This document shows, piece after piece, positions 24,909 through 32,931 of a stretch of DNA of 64,000 nt; position 1 is the stretch's first letter; each line of letters begins with the position of its first letter. This stretch comes from Acidimicrobiia bacterium (lineage in GTDB: Bacteria > Actinomycetota > Acidimicrobiia > Spongiisociales > UBA5794), in the NCBI GenBank assembly GCA_036396535.1, contig DASWKR010000030.1, positions 62,001 through 126,000 of the forward strand, in the 5' to 3' direction. The position numbers and the translations under genes are program-made. Below the pieces are notes generated by a model that saw only the letters and a program-made list of their open reading frames with translations, made no database searches and was not told the DNA's origin.

Positions 24909-26019
24909 CTTGGGTCCTCCTTCGGCGCACGGAGCGGACACGGCCCCGCGGGACCTTGACATGACGGGTGGCGAGGTACAGAGCCCCCGCCGAGACGAGC
25001 AACTCGAAACCGAGGGTGATTGGCCAGGCTTGCACCCTGATCCGATCGGGAGTGCGTGTCGTGATGGCACCGACGCCATCCCCGCCCGGGAACGGCAAAG
25101 GCTGGAATCCGCGGCCGAAGCCGCCCTCCACCGCGACTCCACCCTCGAAGAAGCCGCCCCCGAACGGGCTGGTCAGCTCGTTGAGCTGTGAGGCTCCGAA
25201 CCCCTGTCGCTTCACGAGCACGGCCCGGAAGGGCAGATAGGGGGAGGTGACCGCCTCGGCTCGGAACTCGATCGGGTTCGACGAGGCGTCTACCAGCCCC
25301 ACGATCGGGTTCACGAGCGCCGAGTAGAGCTCGCGGCCGCCATCGCGCGGTACGCCGTTCTCGAAGCGGGTGGCGCCGAGGTCTTCCGGGGCGAGCAGGA
25401 AGAACTCGGCGACGAGGAGGAACAAGGTGCCGAACACGATGCCGACGGTCCAGATGTAGGAGCCGAGGACGGCTCCTTGGACGCTGCGGGCTCTGGCGGA
25501 CACCCACATCGAAACCGCCCCGATCATCACGGCGGTGGCGACCACCATGAGCATGCCCATCGCCACGTTCGTGAGCGTCACGCCTCCGAGCAACACCGGG
25601 ATCACGAGCAACGGCGTGGTGGCGACGAGCAGGAGGAGCACGTATGCCAGTGCCGACATGAGCTTGCCGAGCACGATCCGCCAGGCGCTCAGCTGCGACA
25701 CCTGGAGGAGCTGCAGGGTCTGACGCTCCCGCTCACCGACGATCGTCACGCCGGCCTGGCCGGGCACGACGAACACCACGGCGATGACGAGGCCGAGAAG
25801 CAAGGCGTGCAGGATGAACCTGCCCATCGAGGCCGAGGCGAAGATCGAAGACAAACCGCTGAAGCCGAAGCCCTCGAGCTGAGACTGCGAGGCGCTCCTC
25901 GCCGTGATGTACGCCAGGAACGTGAGGGCCCCGGCGGCGAGCACCCACACGCTGAGGAGTATCGGAGACCGCAGGGTCCGCCACCGCTCCTGGAGCTCTC
26001 GAATTGCCACCGGGTTCAT
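24898..26019 (-). CDS. ABC transporter permease
   Basis: A 373-residue ABC-2-like permease. It starts MNPVAIRELQERWRTLRSPI, a cytoplasmic amphipathic entry typical of the family, and has about six helices, including LHALLLGLVIAVVFVVP, KLMSALAYVLLLLVATTPLLVIP and IWTVGIVFGTLFLLVAEFFLLAP. The motif ERERQTLQLLQVSQLSAWRIVLGK matches the coupling region of CcmB/NatB-type permeases. An extended extracytoplasmic, Gly/Phe-rich loop precedes the last helix. The start at 26019 gives a 4-bp overlap with the ATPase gene. Substrate unknown. Confidence 0.85.
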   Translation of the reverse strand: MNPVAIRELQERWRTLRSPILLSVWVLAAGALTFLAYITARSASQSQLEGFGFSGLSSIFASASMGRFILHALLLGLVIAVVFVVPGQAGVTIVGERERQTLQLLQVSQLSAWRIVLGKLMSALAYVLLLLVATTPLLVIPVLLGGVTLTNVAMGMLMVVATAVMIGAVSMWVSARARSVQGAVLGSYIWTVGIVFGTLFLLVAEFFLLAPEDLGATRFENGVPRDGGRELYSALVNPIVGLVDASSNPIEFRAEAVTSPYLPFRAVLVKRQGFGASQLNELTSPFGGGFFEGGVAVEGGFGRGFQPLPFPGGDGVGAITTRTPDRIRVQAWPITLGFELLVSAGALYLATRHVKVPRGRVRSVRRRRTQVAA

Positions 26020-26996
26020 TCGATGTCTCCCTCCTCGACCGGAGCCTCGTCGGGTCGCGCAGCCCCGGCTACCGGGACGTTGGTGAGCTGCATGAACAAC
26101 TCCTCGAGCCCGGCGCTCTGGACACGCCACTCGACGACCGGGACGCCCGCTCCGACCACTTCGGAGAGAAGCGCCGCCGAAATCTCGTCTCCTCCGGAGA
26201 ACGAGAAGCTCACCTGGCCGCGCTCGACGTCGAGATCGCTGAGGTCCTCCTTGGTCCGCAGCAGCGCCTCGGTGCGCTCGACGTGCATCTCCGCCACCCT
26301 GGCGATGACGCGGCGTTGGCCGAACAGCTTGGAGCGGATCTCATCGACGCTGCCCATCGCCAGGACGCGGCCGAGGTCGACGATGGCGAGGTGCGAGCAG
26401 ATGCCCTCGAGCTCGGAGAGGATGTGCGACGAGATGACGACGGTGCGACCCATGCGGCTCAATTCGGAGATGAGCTCGCGCAACCCGACGCGCGCCCTCG
26501 GATCGAGCCCGGACGCCGGCTCGTCGAGGACCAGCAACTCGGGGTCGTGGATGAGCGCCCTGGCGAGCGACAGGCGCTGCTTCATGCCTCGCGACAGCGA
26601 GTTCACGTCTGCGTCCGCCTTGTCCTCGAGGTCGACGAGGGCCAGCAGGTCGGCGACGACGGCGGCTCTGGCGGCCGAGCGCACGTTGTGCGACGCCGCG
26701 AAGAACTCGAGGTACTCCCGCGACCGCAGCCCCTCGTACACGCCGAAGAAGTCCGGCATGTAGCCGACGTGGCGGCGGACGGCCCTCGGATCGCGCTCCG
26801 GGTCGATGCCACCGATCCTGACCTTGCCACCGTCCCGCTGCAAGAGCGAGGTCATGATGAGCATCGACGTGGTCTTGCCTGCGCCGTTCGGGCCGATCAG
26901 CCCGAGGGTGGCCCCTTCCGGCACCTCCAGGTCGGCGTCCTTGAGGGCGTGGACCTTGCCGTAGCGCTTCTCGACCGACTGGAACTCGACGATCAT
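26016..26996 (-). CDS. ABC transporter ATP-binding protein
   Basis: A 326-residue ATPase: Walker A GLIGPNGAGKTT, Q-loop region VGYMPDFFGVYEGL, signature LSRGMKQRLSLARAL, Walker B LLVLDEPASGLDP and the switch His in ISSHILSELE. The C-terminal 100 residues are a regulatory extension seen in drug or gliding-type ABC-2 systems. The ATG at 26996 is preferred to the GTG at 27008 because GGAG sits at the right distance and the ATG overlaps the upstream stop by 4 bp, as at other junctions here. It pairs with the permease immediately downstream. Confidence 0.9.
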   Translation of the reverse strand: MIVEFQSVEKRYGKVHALKDADLEVPEGATLGLIGPNGAGKTTSMLIMTSLLQRDGGKVRIGGIDPERDPRAVRRHVGYMPDFFGVYEGLRSREYLEFFAASHNVRSAARAAVVADLLALVDLEDKADADVNSLSRGMKQRLSLARALIHDPELLVLDEPASGLDPRARVGLRELISELSRMGRTVVISSHILSELEGICSHLAIVDLGRVLAMGSVDEIRSKLFGQRRVIARVAEMHVERTEALLRTKEDLSDLDVERGQVSFSFSGGDEISAALLSEVVGAGVPVVEWRVQSAGLEELFMQLTNVPVAGAARPDEAPVEEGDIE

Positions 26997-29149
26997 GCCG
27001 TGCTCCACGTGAGCTGGTAGCGGTTGAGCTGGATCGAGAAGTCCCCCTCGAACGGGTCTCTGTCCTCGGGCGCCTGCGCCCGGATCACGAGCTCTCCACC
27101 GGGCGACACGAAATGCGAGATGTCGAACGGCTCACCCCACTCGATCGTCGCGTAGTCCCCGGAGGTCCAATCGAAGGCCGACGCCCGCGGGAACTGCCCC
27201 GTCGCCGGGTTGACCGTGCCGCGGGCGGGCGCGCCGGTTGGGACCTCGTAGACGAAGTAGACCTCTTCGGCGCCGTATGCGTAGATGTCGTCGTAGTAGC
27301 CCTCGATGGACGAAGCGCCGACAACGTCGAGGAGCCTCGGTCGCACGCTCGTCTCGACGACGTCACCCACAGACACCTCGAGCCGTTCGACCATGAGGGT
27401 CGTGCCTTCGGCGGATCCCGACGACCCGTCGAGCGCCATGGTGTGCCGGGCATCGTTGGTGAACCCGTAGAAGTAGACATCGTCGAGCCTGATGCCCTTC
27501 TCGAGGTGCTCGGCGTACGCCGCCAGCGACGAGACGAGCTGGTAGCGGTTGTCGGAGAAGCCGTTGACGAAACCTGTTCGGTTCACGGCTTCGGAGATGA
27601 CGGGTTCGTAGAGGACCCGGCGGTTGGACAGCCTCACGTCGACCGAGGCCGTGGCGCCGGGCGCCAGCTCGTCCTTTCCGGAGTATCCGGCGCCGTTGAT
27701 GATGACCCCCCACGCCCAGTACGACTGGCGGCTCGTGTTCGTGACGCTGACGATCCGCTGGTTGCCCTCGCCCCCTACCGAGACCTCGAGGTCGGCGGGA
27801 TCGCCGCCGTCCCACGACGCCTGCGCAACCCCGGCGCCGAGATCCTCGAGCTCGAACTCGAAGCCGTCTCTCCCGTCGTCGCGGCGCTCCGGGACCCCGG
27901 GCAGCCCGCCGACCTGCGCGGCGGCGGGCGTCGCCTCCCAGCCCTCCGGCAACGTCAGGTCCCTCGTACCGCCCGTTGCCACCTGGACGACGAGGGCGGT
28001 CTCGCCGCGGATGGTGGATCCATCGTCGACCACGACGGAGGCGTGGGTGATCGTGAAGTCTTTGAGCTGCGAGCGCCCGATCGCCCAGAACCCGGCTACG
28101 AAGGCCACACTCAGCAACGGCACCGTCACCCAGGCCCACTCGGGCTTGCCGAAGCTGCGCAGCAACAGGAAGTTGACCGGACCGACGAGGACGACGAACA
28201 CGAGTATCCCTGCGAGCAGCCACGGGAGGGCGGGCACGGACGCCTCACGGCCGACCGCCGCCGCCGAGACCAGTGAGAACGGCGCGGCAGAGTCGGCCTC
28301 GTTCCGGACCAGCCCGAGCGGTGGCTCCGGGCGGAGCAGCACGCTCCACTCGTCTGCGGTCACCTCGGCGAGGTTCGGCGTCGCCCCGACTTCGCCCCGA
28401 CCGACCCGGGTCACCTCGACAGGAGTCCCCGGCCAAACCACGCCGGCGCCTGGTGCTGCGAAGACGTCCGCCGAGGCCGACGCGGCGATGATCCGACCGC
28501 CGTCCTCGATCCACGACTCGATCTTCGAGAGCGCCGCGCTCGACAAATCGGCTGCCGCGTCGGGACCGATCACGAGATACGAGAGCACGCCCGGTCCCGC
28601 CTCGAGGGTCGCAGCCGACAGCCTCACCGGTGTCACGGTGCGTTCGACGGTGCGGGGCTCGGCCGACCGCAGCGTGGTCGCGATGTCGTCGGCGCCGAGA
28701 AGCCCCACGAGAAGCTCCTCGCGGGGCGCAGTGACCCGAACCGTCTCTTCGAGCAGGGTCTCGTCCTCGCCGTCGTCGTTCACCCTGACGAGTGCGACGT
28801 CGACCTGGGTGCGATTGCCCGGAGCGCCCCCCTCGATGAAGTACTGCTTGACGCCGCCTGCGGGGACTTCGATGTCCGTCCTCACCGTCGTCCCACCGGA
28901 CGAGACGTCGATCCGACCGACGAGCAGTTCCTGCGACGTCAAGTCGACGGTGACGGGAAGCGTGGCCGATGGGTCGACGAAGCCTTCCATCCCGACAGAG
29001 AGCGCCATAGACCACGGGCCGGCGGGCTCCTGAGCGCCGGACACGGAGGTGGGAGCGGCGACGAAGGTGAGAGCGAGGATGAGCGACGAGAGCCTGACGA
29101 AGGTTCGCACAGGCATCAGACGCTTTGCGCCAGACGGCGGTTCCCACAT
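26993..29149 (-). CDS. Large exported membrane protein, first gene of the MoxR/ABC operon
   Basis: A 718-residue protein of unknown family. The N-terminus (KRLMPVRTFVRLSSLILALTFVAAPTSVSGA) is a signal peptide. An extracytoplasmic half of about 300 residues follows, then two hydrophobic helices (PWLLAGILVFVVLVGPVNFLLL and VTVPLLSVAFVAGFWAI), then a second beta-rich domain of about 330 residues ending RYQLTWSTA. The ATG at 29149 is 7 nt after TAGCGT on the same strand, the leaderless spacing; an internal ATG at 29116 would also leave the signal peptide. It may be the substrate or the scaffold of the ABC/MoxR machinery. I recognise no catalytic motif. Confidence 0.78.
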   Translation of the reverse strand: MWEPPSGAKRLMPVRTFVRLSSLILALTFVAAPTSVSGAQEPAGPWSMALSVGMEGFVDPSATLPVTVDLTSQELLVGRIDVSSGGTTVRTDIEVPAGGVKQYFIEGGAPGNRTQVDVALVRVNDDGEDETLLEETVRVTAPREELLVGLLGADDIATTLRSAEPRTVERTVTPVRLSAATLEAGPGVLSYLVIGPDAAADLSSAALSKIESWIEDGGRIIAASASADVFAAPGAGVVWPGTPVEVTRVGRGEVGATPNLAEVTADEWSVLLRPEPPLGLVRNEADSAAPFSLVSAAAVGREASVPALPWLLAGILVFVVLVGPVNFLLLRSFGKPEWAWVTVPLLSVAFVAGFWAIGRSQLKDFTITHASVVVDDGSTIRGETALVVQVATGGTRDLTLPEGWEATPAAAQVGGLPGVPERRDDGRDGFEFELEDLGAGVAQASWDGGDPADLEVSVGGEGNQRIVSVTNTSRQSYWAWGVIINGAGYSGKDELAPGATASVDVRLSNRRVLYEPVISEAVNRTGFVNGFSDNRYQLVSSLAAYAEHLEKGIRLDDVYFYGFTNDARHTMALDGSSGSAEGTTLMVERLEVSVGDVVETSVRPRLLDVVGASSIEGYYDDIYAYGAEEVYFVYEVPTGAPARGTVNPATGQFPRASAFDWTSGDYATIEWGEPFDISHFVSPGGELVIRAQAPEDRDPFEGDFSIQLNRYQLTWSTA

Positions 29150-29156
29150 TCGGGGA

Positions 29157-29162
29157 ACGCTA
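29157..29162 (-). promoter_or_regulatory. -10 box of the MoxR/ABC operon (leaderless)
   Basis: TAGCGT on the minus strand, 7 nt before the ATG at 29149. All eight genes to 16987 may depend on it, since no later gap is wide enough for an obvious promoter. Confidence 0.45.
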
Positions 29163-29203
29163 GCGACGCGGCCGATGCAGACTCGCCACCGTGCCGGGCC
29201 TCG

Positions 29204-29743
29204 TCAGGTCGTCGATGCGACGACTCGATCGAGCTTCTGGCGCAGTTCCTGCTCGCCGAGCGCACCGAACCACATGTCGATGATGCGACCGTCGTGGATC
29301 AGGAATGTCGTCGGCTGACCGAACACCTCGTACAGCTCCCAGATCGAGTCGTCGTAGCCCCAGGCCAGATTGTCGCTGAACCATTCGGGAGCCCGCTCTC
29401 GGCTCGCTTCCTCGGTGCTCCGCCCCGCCACTGCGACGAACTCCACGGAGTCGAGATAGTCGGCTGCTACCTCATCGACGACGGGCAACTCCCGCCTGCA
29501 GGTCGTTCACCACTCAGCCCAGAAGACCATGTAGACCGGCCTCGCCTCCCGCGCCAGGTCGAACGTCGAGCCGTCGCCGAGGACGAGGGTGAAGCTCGGT
29601 GCAACCGGTCCGTCAGGCTCGGCGTCCGTCGTCGTATCAGGGGCAGGCGCCGTCGGCGAGGTCGACGAAATCGTGGCGGGGCCCCCGCCGCACGCCGCTG
29701 CGAGCAGGGCGAACACCGCCACGATCCTGACGAAACGGCTCAT
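29204..29743 (-). CDS. Thioredoxin-fold lipoprotein, putative selenoprotein (UGA at first active-site Cys)
   Basis: A 179-residue reading frame interrupted by one in-frame UGA at 29509-29507 (codon 79). MSRFVRIVAVFALLAAAC is a lipoprotein signal. A Thr/Pro/Asp linker follows, then the thioredoxin domain: SFTLVLGDGSTFDL, VYMVFWAEW, then UGA, then TTCRRELPVVDE. Relatives read WCxxC here, so the UGA stands exactly for the first catalytic cysteine, giving U-T-T-C. The remainder is intact, including the cis-Pro segment FGQPTTFLIHDGRI. A hairpin after the UGA fits the bacterial SECIS pattern. TATGGT lies 6 nt before the ATG. The simplest alternative is a Cys-to-stop mutation or sequencing error; no sel genes are in this window to test it. 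Confidence 0.72.
29476..29509 (-). promoter_or_regulatory. Putative SECIS element downstream of UGA
   Basis: On the minus strand after UGA (29509-29507): a lower stem CGAC (29505-29502) with GTCG (29479-29476), a five-base bulge CTGCA, an upper stem GGCGGG (29496-29491) with CCCGTC (29485-29480, one G-U pair), and loop AGTTG. The loop begins 16 nt after the UGA and has G and U at its second and third positions, as in known bacterial SECIS hairpins. Identified by hand-folding only. Confidence 0.6.
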
Positions 29744-29749
29744 GCCGTG

Positions 29750-29755
29750 ACCATA
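29750..29755 (-). promoter_or_regulatory. -10 box of the putative selenoprotein gene (leaderless)
   Basis: TATGGT on the minus strand, 6 nt before the ATG at 29743. It indicates the gene has its own promoter and is not just a remnant. Confidence 0.5.
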
Positions 29756-29831
29756 GGGACGGTTCATGTGCTCGACCCGCAATACGGTCGATGTTCAGGA
29801 AAAGTTCAGCGCCGCCAGCACCTTCTTCGCC

Positions 29832-30872
29832 TCATGGGGCACCGTTGTCGCCGCCGGGCCCTTCGTATGTCAGCGCCCGTTCGAGGACGGCGGCGGCGTC
29901 CCCGCTGTCGACCGATTGGGCGGCCAGGGCCATGGCCTCCGTGAAGCCGTCCGCCAGGCCACCCGCCACGATGGCGGGCGACGCGTTCACCAGGGCGATG
30001 TCGCGGTGAGGGCCCTTGGCTCCCTCGATGACCGACCGGGTGATCTCGACGTTGCGGATGACGTCCCCGCCCCGGATCTCGTCGAGTGTCGACCTGCGAA
30101 CCCCGAAGTCCTCAGGCGTGAACTCGGCGTGCGTGATCTCGCCGTCTTTCAGCCGGTAGATGAAAGAGGGGCCGGTCGTCGTGAGCTCGTCGAGCCCGTC
30201 CTCGCCGTAGTACACGAAGGCGTACTCCAGGCCGAGATTGTCCAGCACCTGGATCATGCGCTCCGCCATCTTCGGATCGGACACGCCGATGGCGGACCGC
30301 GACGCCCGCGCCGGATTGCACATCGGCCCGAGGAAGTTGAAGACGGACCTGACGCCGAGCTCACGCCTCACAGGTCCGGCGTGACGCATCGCCGGGTGGT
30401 ACGCAGGTGCGAACAAGAAGCCGAACCCGACGTCGCGGATCATCGCGGCGGTTGTCGCCGGACCGTGGTCGAGCCGCAGACCGAGCGCCTCGAGCAGGTC
30501 GGCAGACCCGGTGTCCGAGGATGCGGCCCGGTTGCCATGCTTGGCGATCTTGACGCCTGCTCCTGCTGCGATGAAGGCGGCCGTCGTCGAGATGTTGAAC
30601 GTGCCCGCCCGGTCGCCGCCTGTGCCCACGAGGTCGACCACCGGCTCGCCGACGTCGATCGTGACGGCGGCGTCGTACATCGCCTCGACGAGTCCGGTCA
30701 TCTCGTCCGCGGTCTCACCCTTGGACCGCAGCGCGACGATGAACCCGGCGATCTGAGCGGGTGTCGCCTCGCCTGACATGATCTCGTTCATCGCGGCGCG
30801 GGCGTCATGCCTGCTGAGGCTCTCGCCAGCAATGAGTCGAGTGAGGAGATCAGGCCAGGGGAAGTCCGACAT
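29832..30872 (-). CDS. trpD: Anthranilate phosphoribosyltransferase
   Basis: A 346-residue enzyme that joins anthranilate to PRPP in tryptophan synthesis. It has VDLVGTGGDRAGTFNISTTAAF (PRPP loop), KHGNRAASSDTGSADLLEALG and the Mg-binding region FVYYGEDGLDELTTTGPS. The N-terminal helical domain LLTRLIAGESLSRHDARAAM is normal. No other trp gene is adjacent, so it is a detached single gene, common in actinobacteria. TATCTT lies 9 nt before the ATG at 30872. The frame is open far upstream, but only this start gives the conserved N-terminus. Confidence 0.94.
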   Translation of the reverse strand: MSDFPWPDLLTRLIAGESLSRHDARAAMNEIMSGEATPAQIAGFIVALRSKGETADEMTGLVEAMYDAAVTIDVGEPVVDLVGTGGDRAGTFNISTTAAFIAAGAGVKIAKHGNRAASSDTGSADLLEALGLRLDHGPATTAAMIRDVGFGFLFAPAYHPAMRHAGPVRRELGVRSVFNFLGPMCNPARASRSAIGVSDPKMAERMIQVLDNLGLEYAFVYYGEDGLDELTTTGPSFIYRLKDGEITHAEFTPEDFGVRRSTLDEIRGGDVIRNVEITRSVIEGAKGPHRDIALVNASPAIVAGGLADGFTEAMALAAQSVDSGDAAAVLERALTYEGPGGDNGAP

Positions 30873-30931
30873 GCGTCGAGCAAGATACCAAGTGCGGTCG
30901 GTCGGCGGCACGAGAGCGCCGACCCCACCAC

Positions 30932-31486
30932 TCAGTGTTGCTCGATCGGAAGCACCATGGTGAGCGCGATCGTCATCCTGACGTCGTCGACAGCCACGAA
31001 GAGAGGATCGGACGGATCGAACTCGAACTCGATCGAGCTGATCGTCTCTTCGCTGCTCTGCGTGTAGAACGTGATCTCGGTGTCGATGCCGTCGACGCAG
31101 CCCTGGCAAGACCCCTCCCCGAGTCGGGCGCGCAGCTCGTCGAAGTCGGTGGCTGCGATGGCGGCTGCCAGGCGATCGACAACCTCCACCGGGATGGTCC
31201 CCGAGATCTCGGCGGAGTCGACGGGTGGAAGTCCTGTGGTGTTGGTCTCGTCCGATCGGTGCACGGCCACCGACCCGTCGTTCCAGATCACGTAGATGGC
31301 GCAGTTGGGACCCATCTGCACGCACCCGCCGGAGTCTCTGATCACTGCAACCGGTGCGGCGGTGACGGTAGATGTCGTCGTGACCGGCGGGACGGTCGTG
31401 GTGGCCGGCGGCTGGGTGGTGGTAGGAGCGGCGCCGCCGCCGCATGCCGTGATGAGGAGGGACACAAGGGCGAGGGTTCGTCTCAT
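30932..31486 (-). CDS. Lipoprotein of unknown function
   Basis: A 184-residue protein. MRRTLALVSLLITACGGG is a lipoprotein signal (cysteine at 15), followed by a Thr/Pro-rich linker. The mature domain has two closely spaced cysteine pairs, GGCVQMGPNCAI and GSCQGCVDG, which could form disulfides, and an acidic C-terminus. The 86-residue open extension upstream overlaps whiB antisense-free sequence and has no merit. Family not recognised. Confidence 0.78.
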   Translation of the reverse strand: MRRTLALVSLLITACGGGAAPTTTQPPATTTVPPVTTTSTVTAAPVAVIRDSGGCVQMGPNCAIYVIWNDGSVAVHRSDETNTTGLPPVDSAEISGTIPVEVVDRLAAAIAATDFDELRARLGEGSCQGCVDGIDTEITFYTQSSEETISSIEFEFDPSDPLFVAVDDVRMTIALTMVLPIEQH

Positions 31487-31529
31487 GCCGTGTCGGACGG
31501 CGCCCCGGCCGGTCTGGTTCCAGGACGCC

Positions 31530-31796
31530 TCAGCGCCGCAGCCTGCTCCGGCGCTCCTTGTCGGTGAGCCCTCCCCAGATCCCGAAGCGCTCGCGCGCCT
31601 CCAAGGCGTATGCGAGACATTCGGATCTGACCGGACAGGTGAGGCAGATGGAGATCGCCACGTCGGATTCCTCCTTCGTGGCTGGGAAGAAGATGTCGGG
31701 GTCCTTGTCGCGACAGGCGGAGAACACGACCCAAGGGCGCTCATCGGTGACCGGGGCCGCCAGAATGACTGGGGGGATCTCCAGCGTGTCTGTCAT
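31530..31796 (-). CDS. WhiB-family [4Fe-4S] transcription factor
   Basis: An 88-residue Wbl protein. Four cluster-ligating cysteines are in place (FSACRDKDPDIFFP, then ICLTCPVRSECLAYAL), followed by the turn FGIWGGL and a basic DNA-binding tail, TDKERRSRLRR. WhiB proteins are confined to actinobacteria and their phages and bind RNA polymerase sigma factor; the closest general types are WhiB1/WhiB2-like, which regulate growth and division, but I cannot assign the subclass. The ATG at 31796 has a GAGG site upstream; a GTG at 31838 is possible. Confidence 0.93.
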   Translation of the reverse strand: MTDTLEIPPVILAAPVTDERPWVVFSACRDKDPDIFFPATKEESDVAISICLTCPVRSECLAYALEARERFGIWGGLTDKERRSRLRR

Positions 31797-31922
31797 CGGG
31801 GTGGCACCTCGAGGTGTCGAGACTGAAGACACAGTCACCCATTAAGACGAACTGATCGGGGCTTTGGTTCCCGCGGGCCGAGCGGAAGCCTCTCCTCACG
31901 AAACGGGCTCGCTCCGCATCGC

Positions 31923-31928
31923 TACAAT
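31923..31928 (+). promoter_or_regulatory. -10 box, gamma-glutamylcyclotransferase-like gene
   Basis: TACAAT, an almost perfect -10 hexamer, 54 nt before the proposed CTG start at 31983; the strongest -10 seen in the window. No clear -35. Confidence 0.45.
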
Positions 31929-31982
31929 GCCCTGCTCAGACGGAACATCGGCACGGTTCGAACACGTAGCTAGGAGGCGGTC

Positions 31983-32426
31983 CTGCTCTACTTCGCCTAT
32001 GACGCGCGCATCGCACCCGACCGCATGGCCGAGGTCGCCCCGGGCGCCACATTCGAGTTCATCGCCCATCTCCCGGAGTGGGGAATCGACTTCCCGATCA
32101 GAGACGCCCAGTGGGGCGGAGGGCTGCCGACGGTCCGCGCCGGGATGGGGAGCACGGTGTGGGGTGCCGTGTTCTCGGTGCCCGACCGTGAGTTCGGGGT
32201 CCTCGACCGCGTCGAGGCTACGGAGCAGCGGGTTTGCGAGACGGTCGAGGCGATGGACCGCAACGGAAAGCGCCACAAGGTGAGGGTGCACCTCCACGCC
32301 GAGACCGGAGAGCACTATTCCCCCTCGGTCGACTACCTCAAGCTCATGCTCGAGGGATCGAAGCATTGGGGGCTTCCATTCGGCTGGGTCGCCGGGCTCG
32401 AGGAGCACCTCCAGAACGGCTCCTGA
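31983..32426 (+). CDS. Gamma-glutamylcyclotransferase-like protein with CTG start
   Basis: A 147-residue protein of the GGCT/AIG2-like fold: LYFAYDARI at the N-terminus stands for the usual YFAYGSN, and WGAVFSVPDREFGVLDRVE matches the core with its conserved Asp. The domain needs the LYFAY strand, yet the first ATG is 14 codons later (32025), and a TAG at 31971 closes the frame upstream. The only codon that fits is CTG at 31983, preceded by AGGAGG (31972-31977) at 5 nt. I therefore propose a CTG start. The Glu/Gly substrate motif is altered, so the substrate is unknown. Confidence 0.7.
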   Translation: MLYFAYDARIAPDRMAEVAPGATFEFIAHLPEWGIDFPIRDAQWGGGLPTVRAGMGSTVWGAVFSVPDREFGVLDRVEATEQRVCETVEAMDRNGKRHKVRVHLHAETGEHYSPSVDYLKLMLEGSKHWGLPFGWVAGLEEHLQNGS

Positions 32427-32488
32427 GGTGTGGCGAGGCCGTTCGGCTTCATCGCCACACCCGATGCCCAGACCGATTGCTTCCGATC

Positions 32489-32890
32489 GTGACGGTTGAT
32501 CGCTCGGGCGGATTCCCGAGCCTCTCCGGCGGCGCCCTCCTGATGGGCGCCATCACCGCCTTGGGGTTCGCCTTGTGCTCCTACCTGCTCCTGGGCGTCC
32601 TCGGGCTCGTGACGAGCGAAGGCGGGCGCGGAATCCTCGTCTTCGTGCAGTACGTCTCTCAGTTGCTGGCGGGCTACGTGGCGGGGAGGCTGGCTCCGGC
32701 GTGGCGATTGTTCCACGGCGGCGTGAGCGCCCTCTGCTTGCTCGTCGTCACCGTGGCGATCAGCGTCGCCCGCGATCCCGTGGGCGCCTTTCCCTTGTTC
32801 GTCCTGCTCGGGGTCGTCGCCATGGTCATCGGCGCTGCCGGGGGCGCACTCGCCGAGTGGCGGATCGTCGATCGTGACGAGGGCGCATGA
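32489..32890 (+). CDS. Small membrane protein, four helices
   Basis: A 133-residue protein with four predicted helices (LLMGAITALGFALCSYLLLGVLGLV, FVQYVSQLLAGYVAGRLA, GVSALCLLVVTVAISVA, FVLLGVVAMVIGAAGGALAEW). The layout recalls the TIGR04086 family of uncharacterised Gram-positive membrane proteins. The GTG at 32489 is the most likely start; no good Shine-Dalgarno is present. It ends 43 bp before the RNase P RNA. Confidence 0.68.
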   Translation: MTVDRSGGFPSLSGGALLMGAITALGFALCSYLLLGVLGLVTSEGGRGILVFVQYVSQLLAGYVAGRLAPAWRLFHGGVSALCLLVVTVAISVARDPVGAFPLFVLLGVVAMVIGAAGGALAEWRIVDRDEGA

Positions 32891-32931
32891 CACCGGGCTG
32901 GAACTGGCCGTACGTGAGTATCGTTTCGACG

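Noticed and set aside
29204-29782. Two separate genes or a pseudogene at the thioredoxin lipoprotein
   Set aside because: Both halves are in one frame, only the one UGA intervenes, and it falls on the catalytic Cys codon. I keep pseudogene as the fallback, not the first reading.
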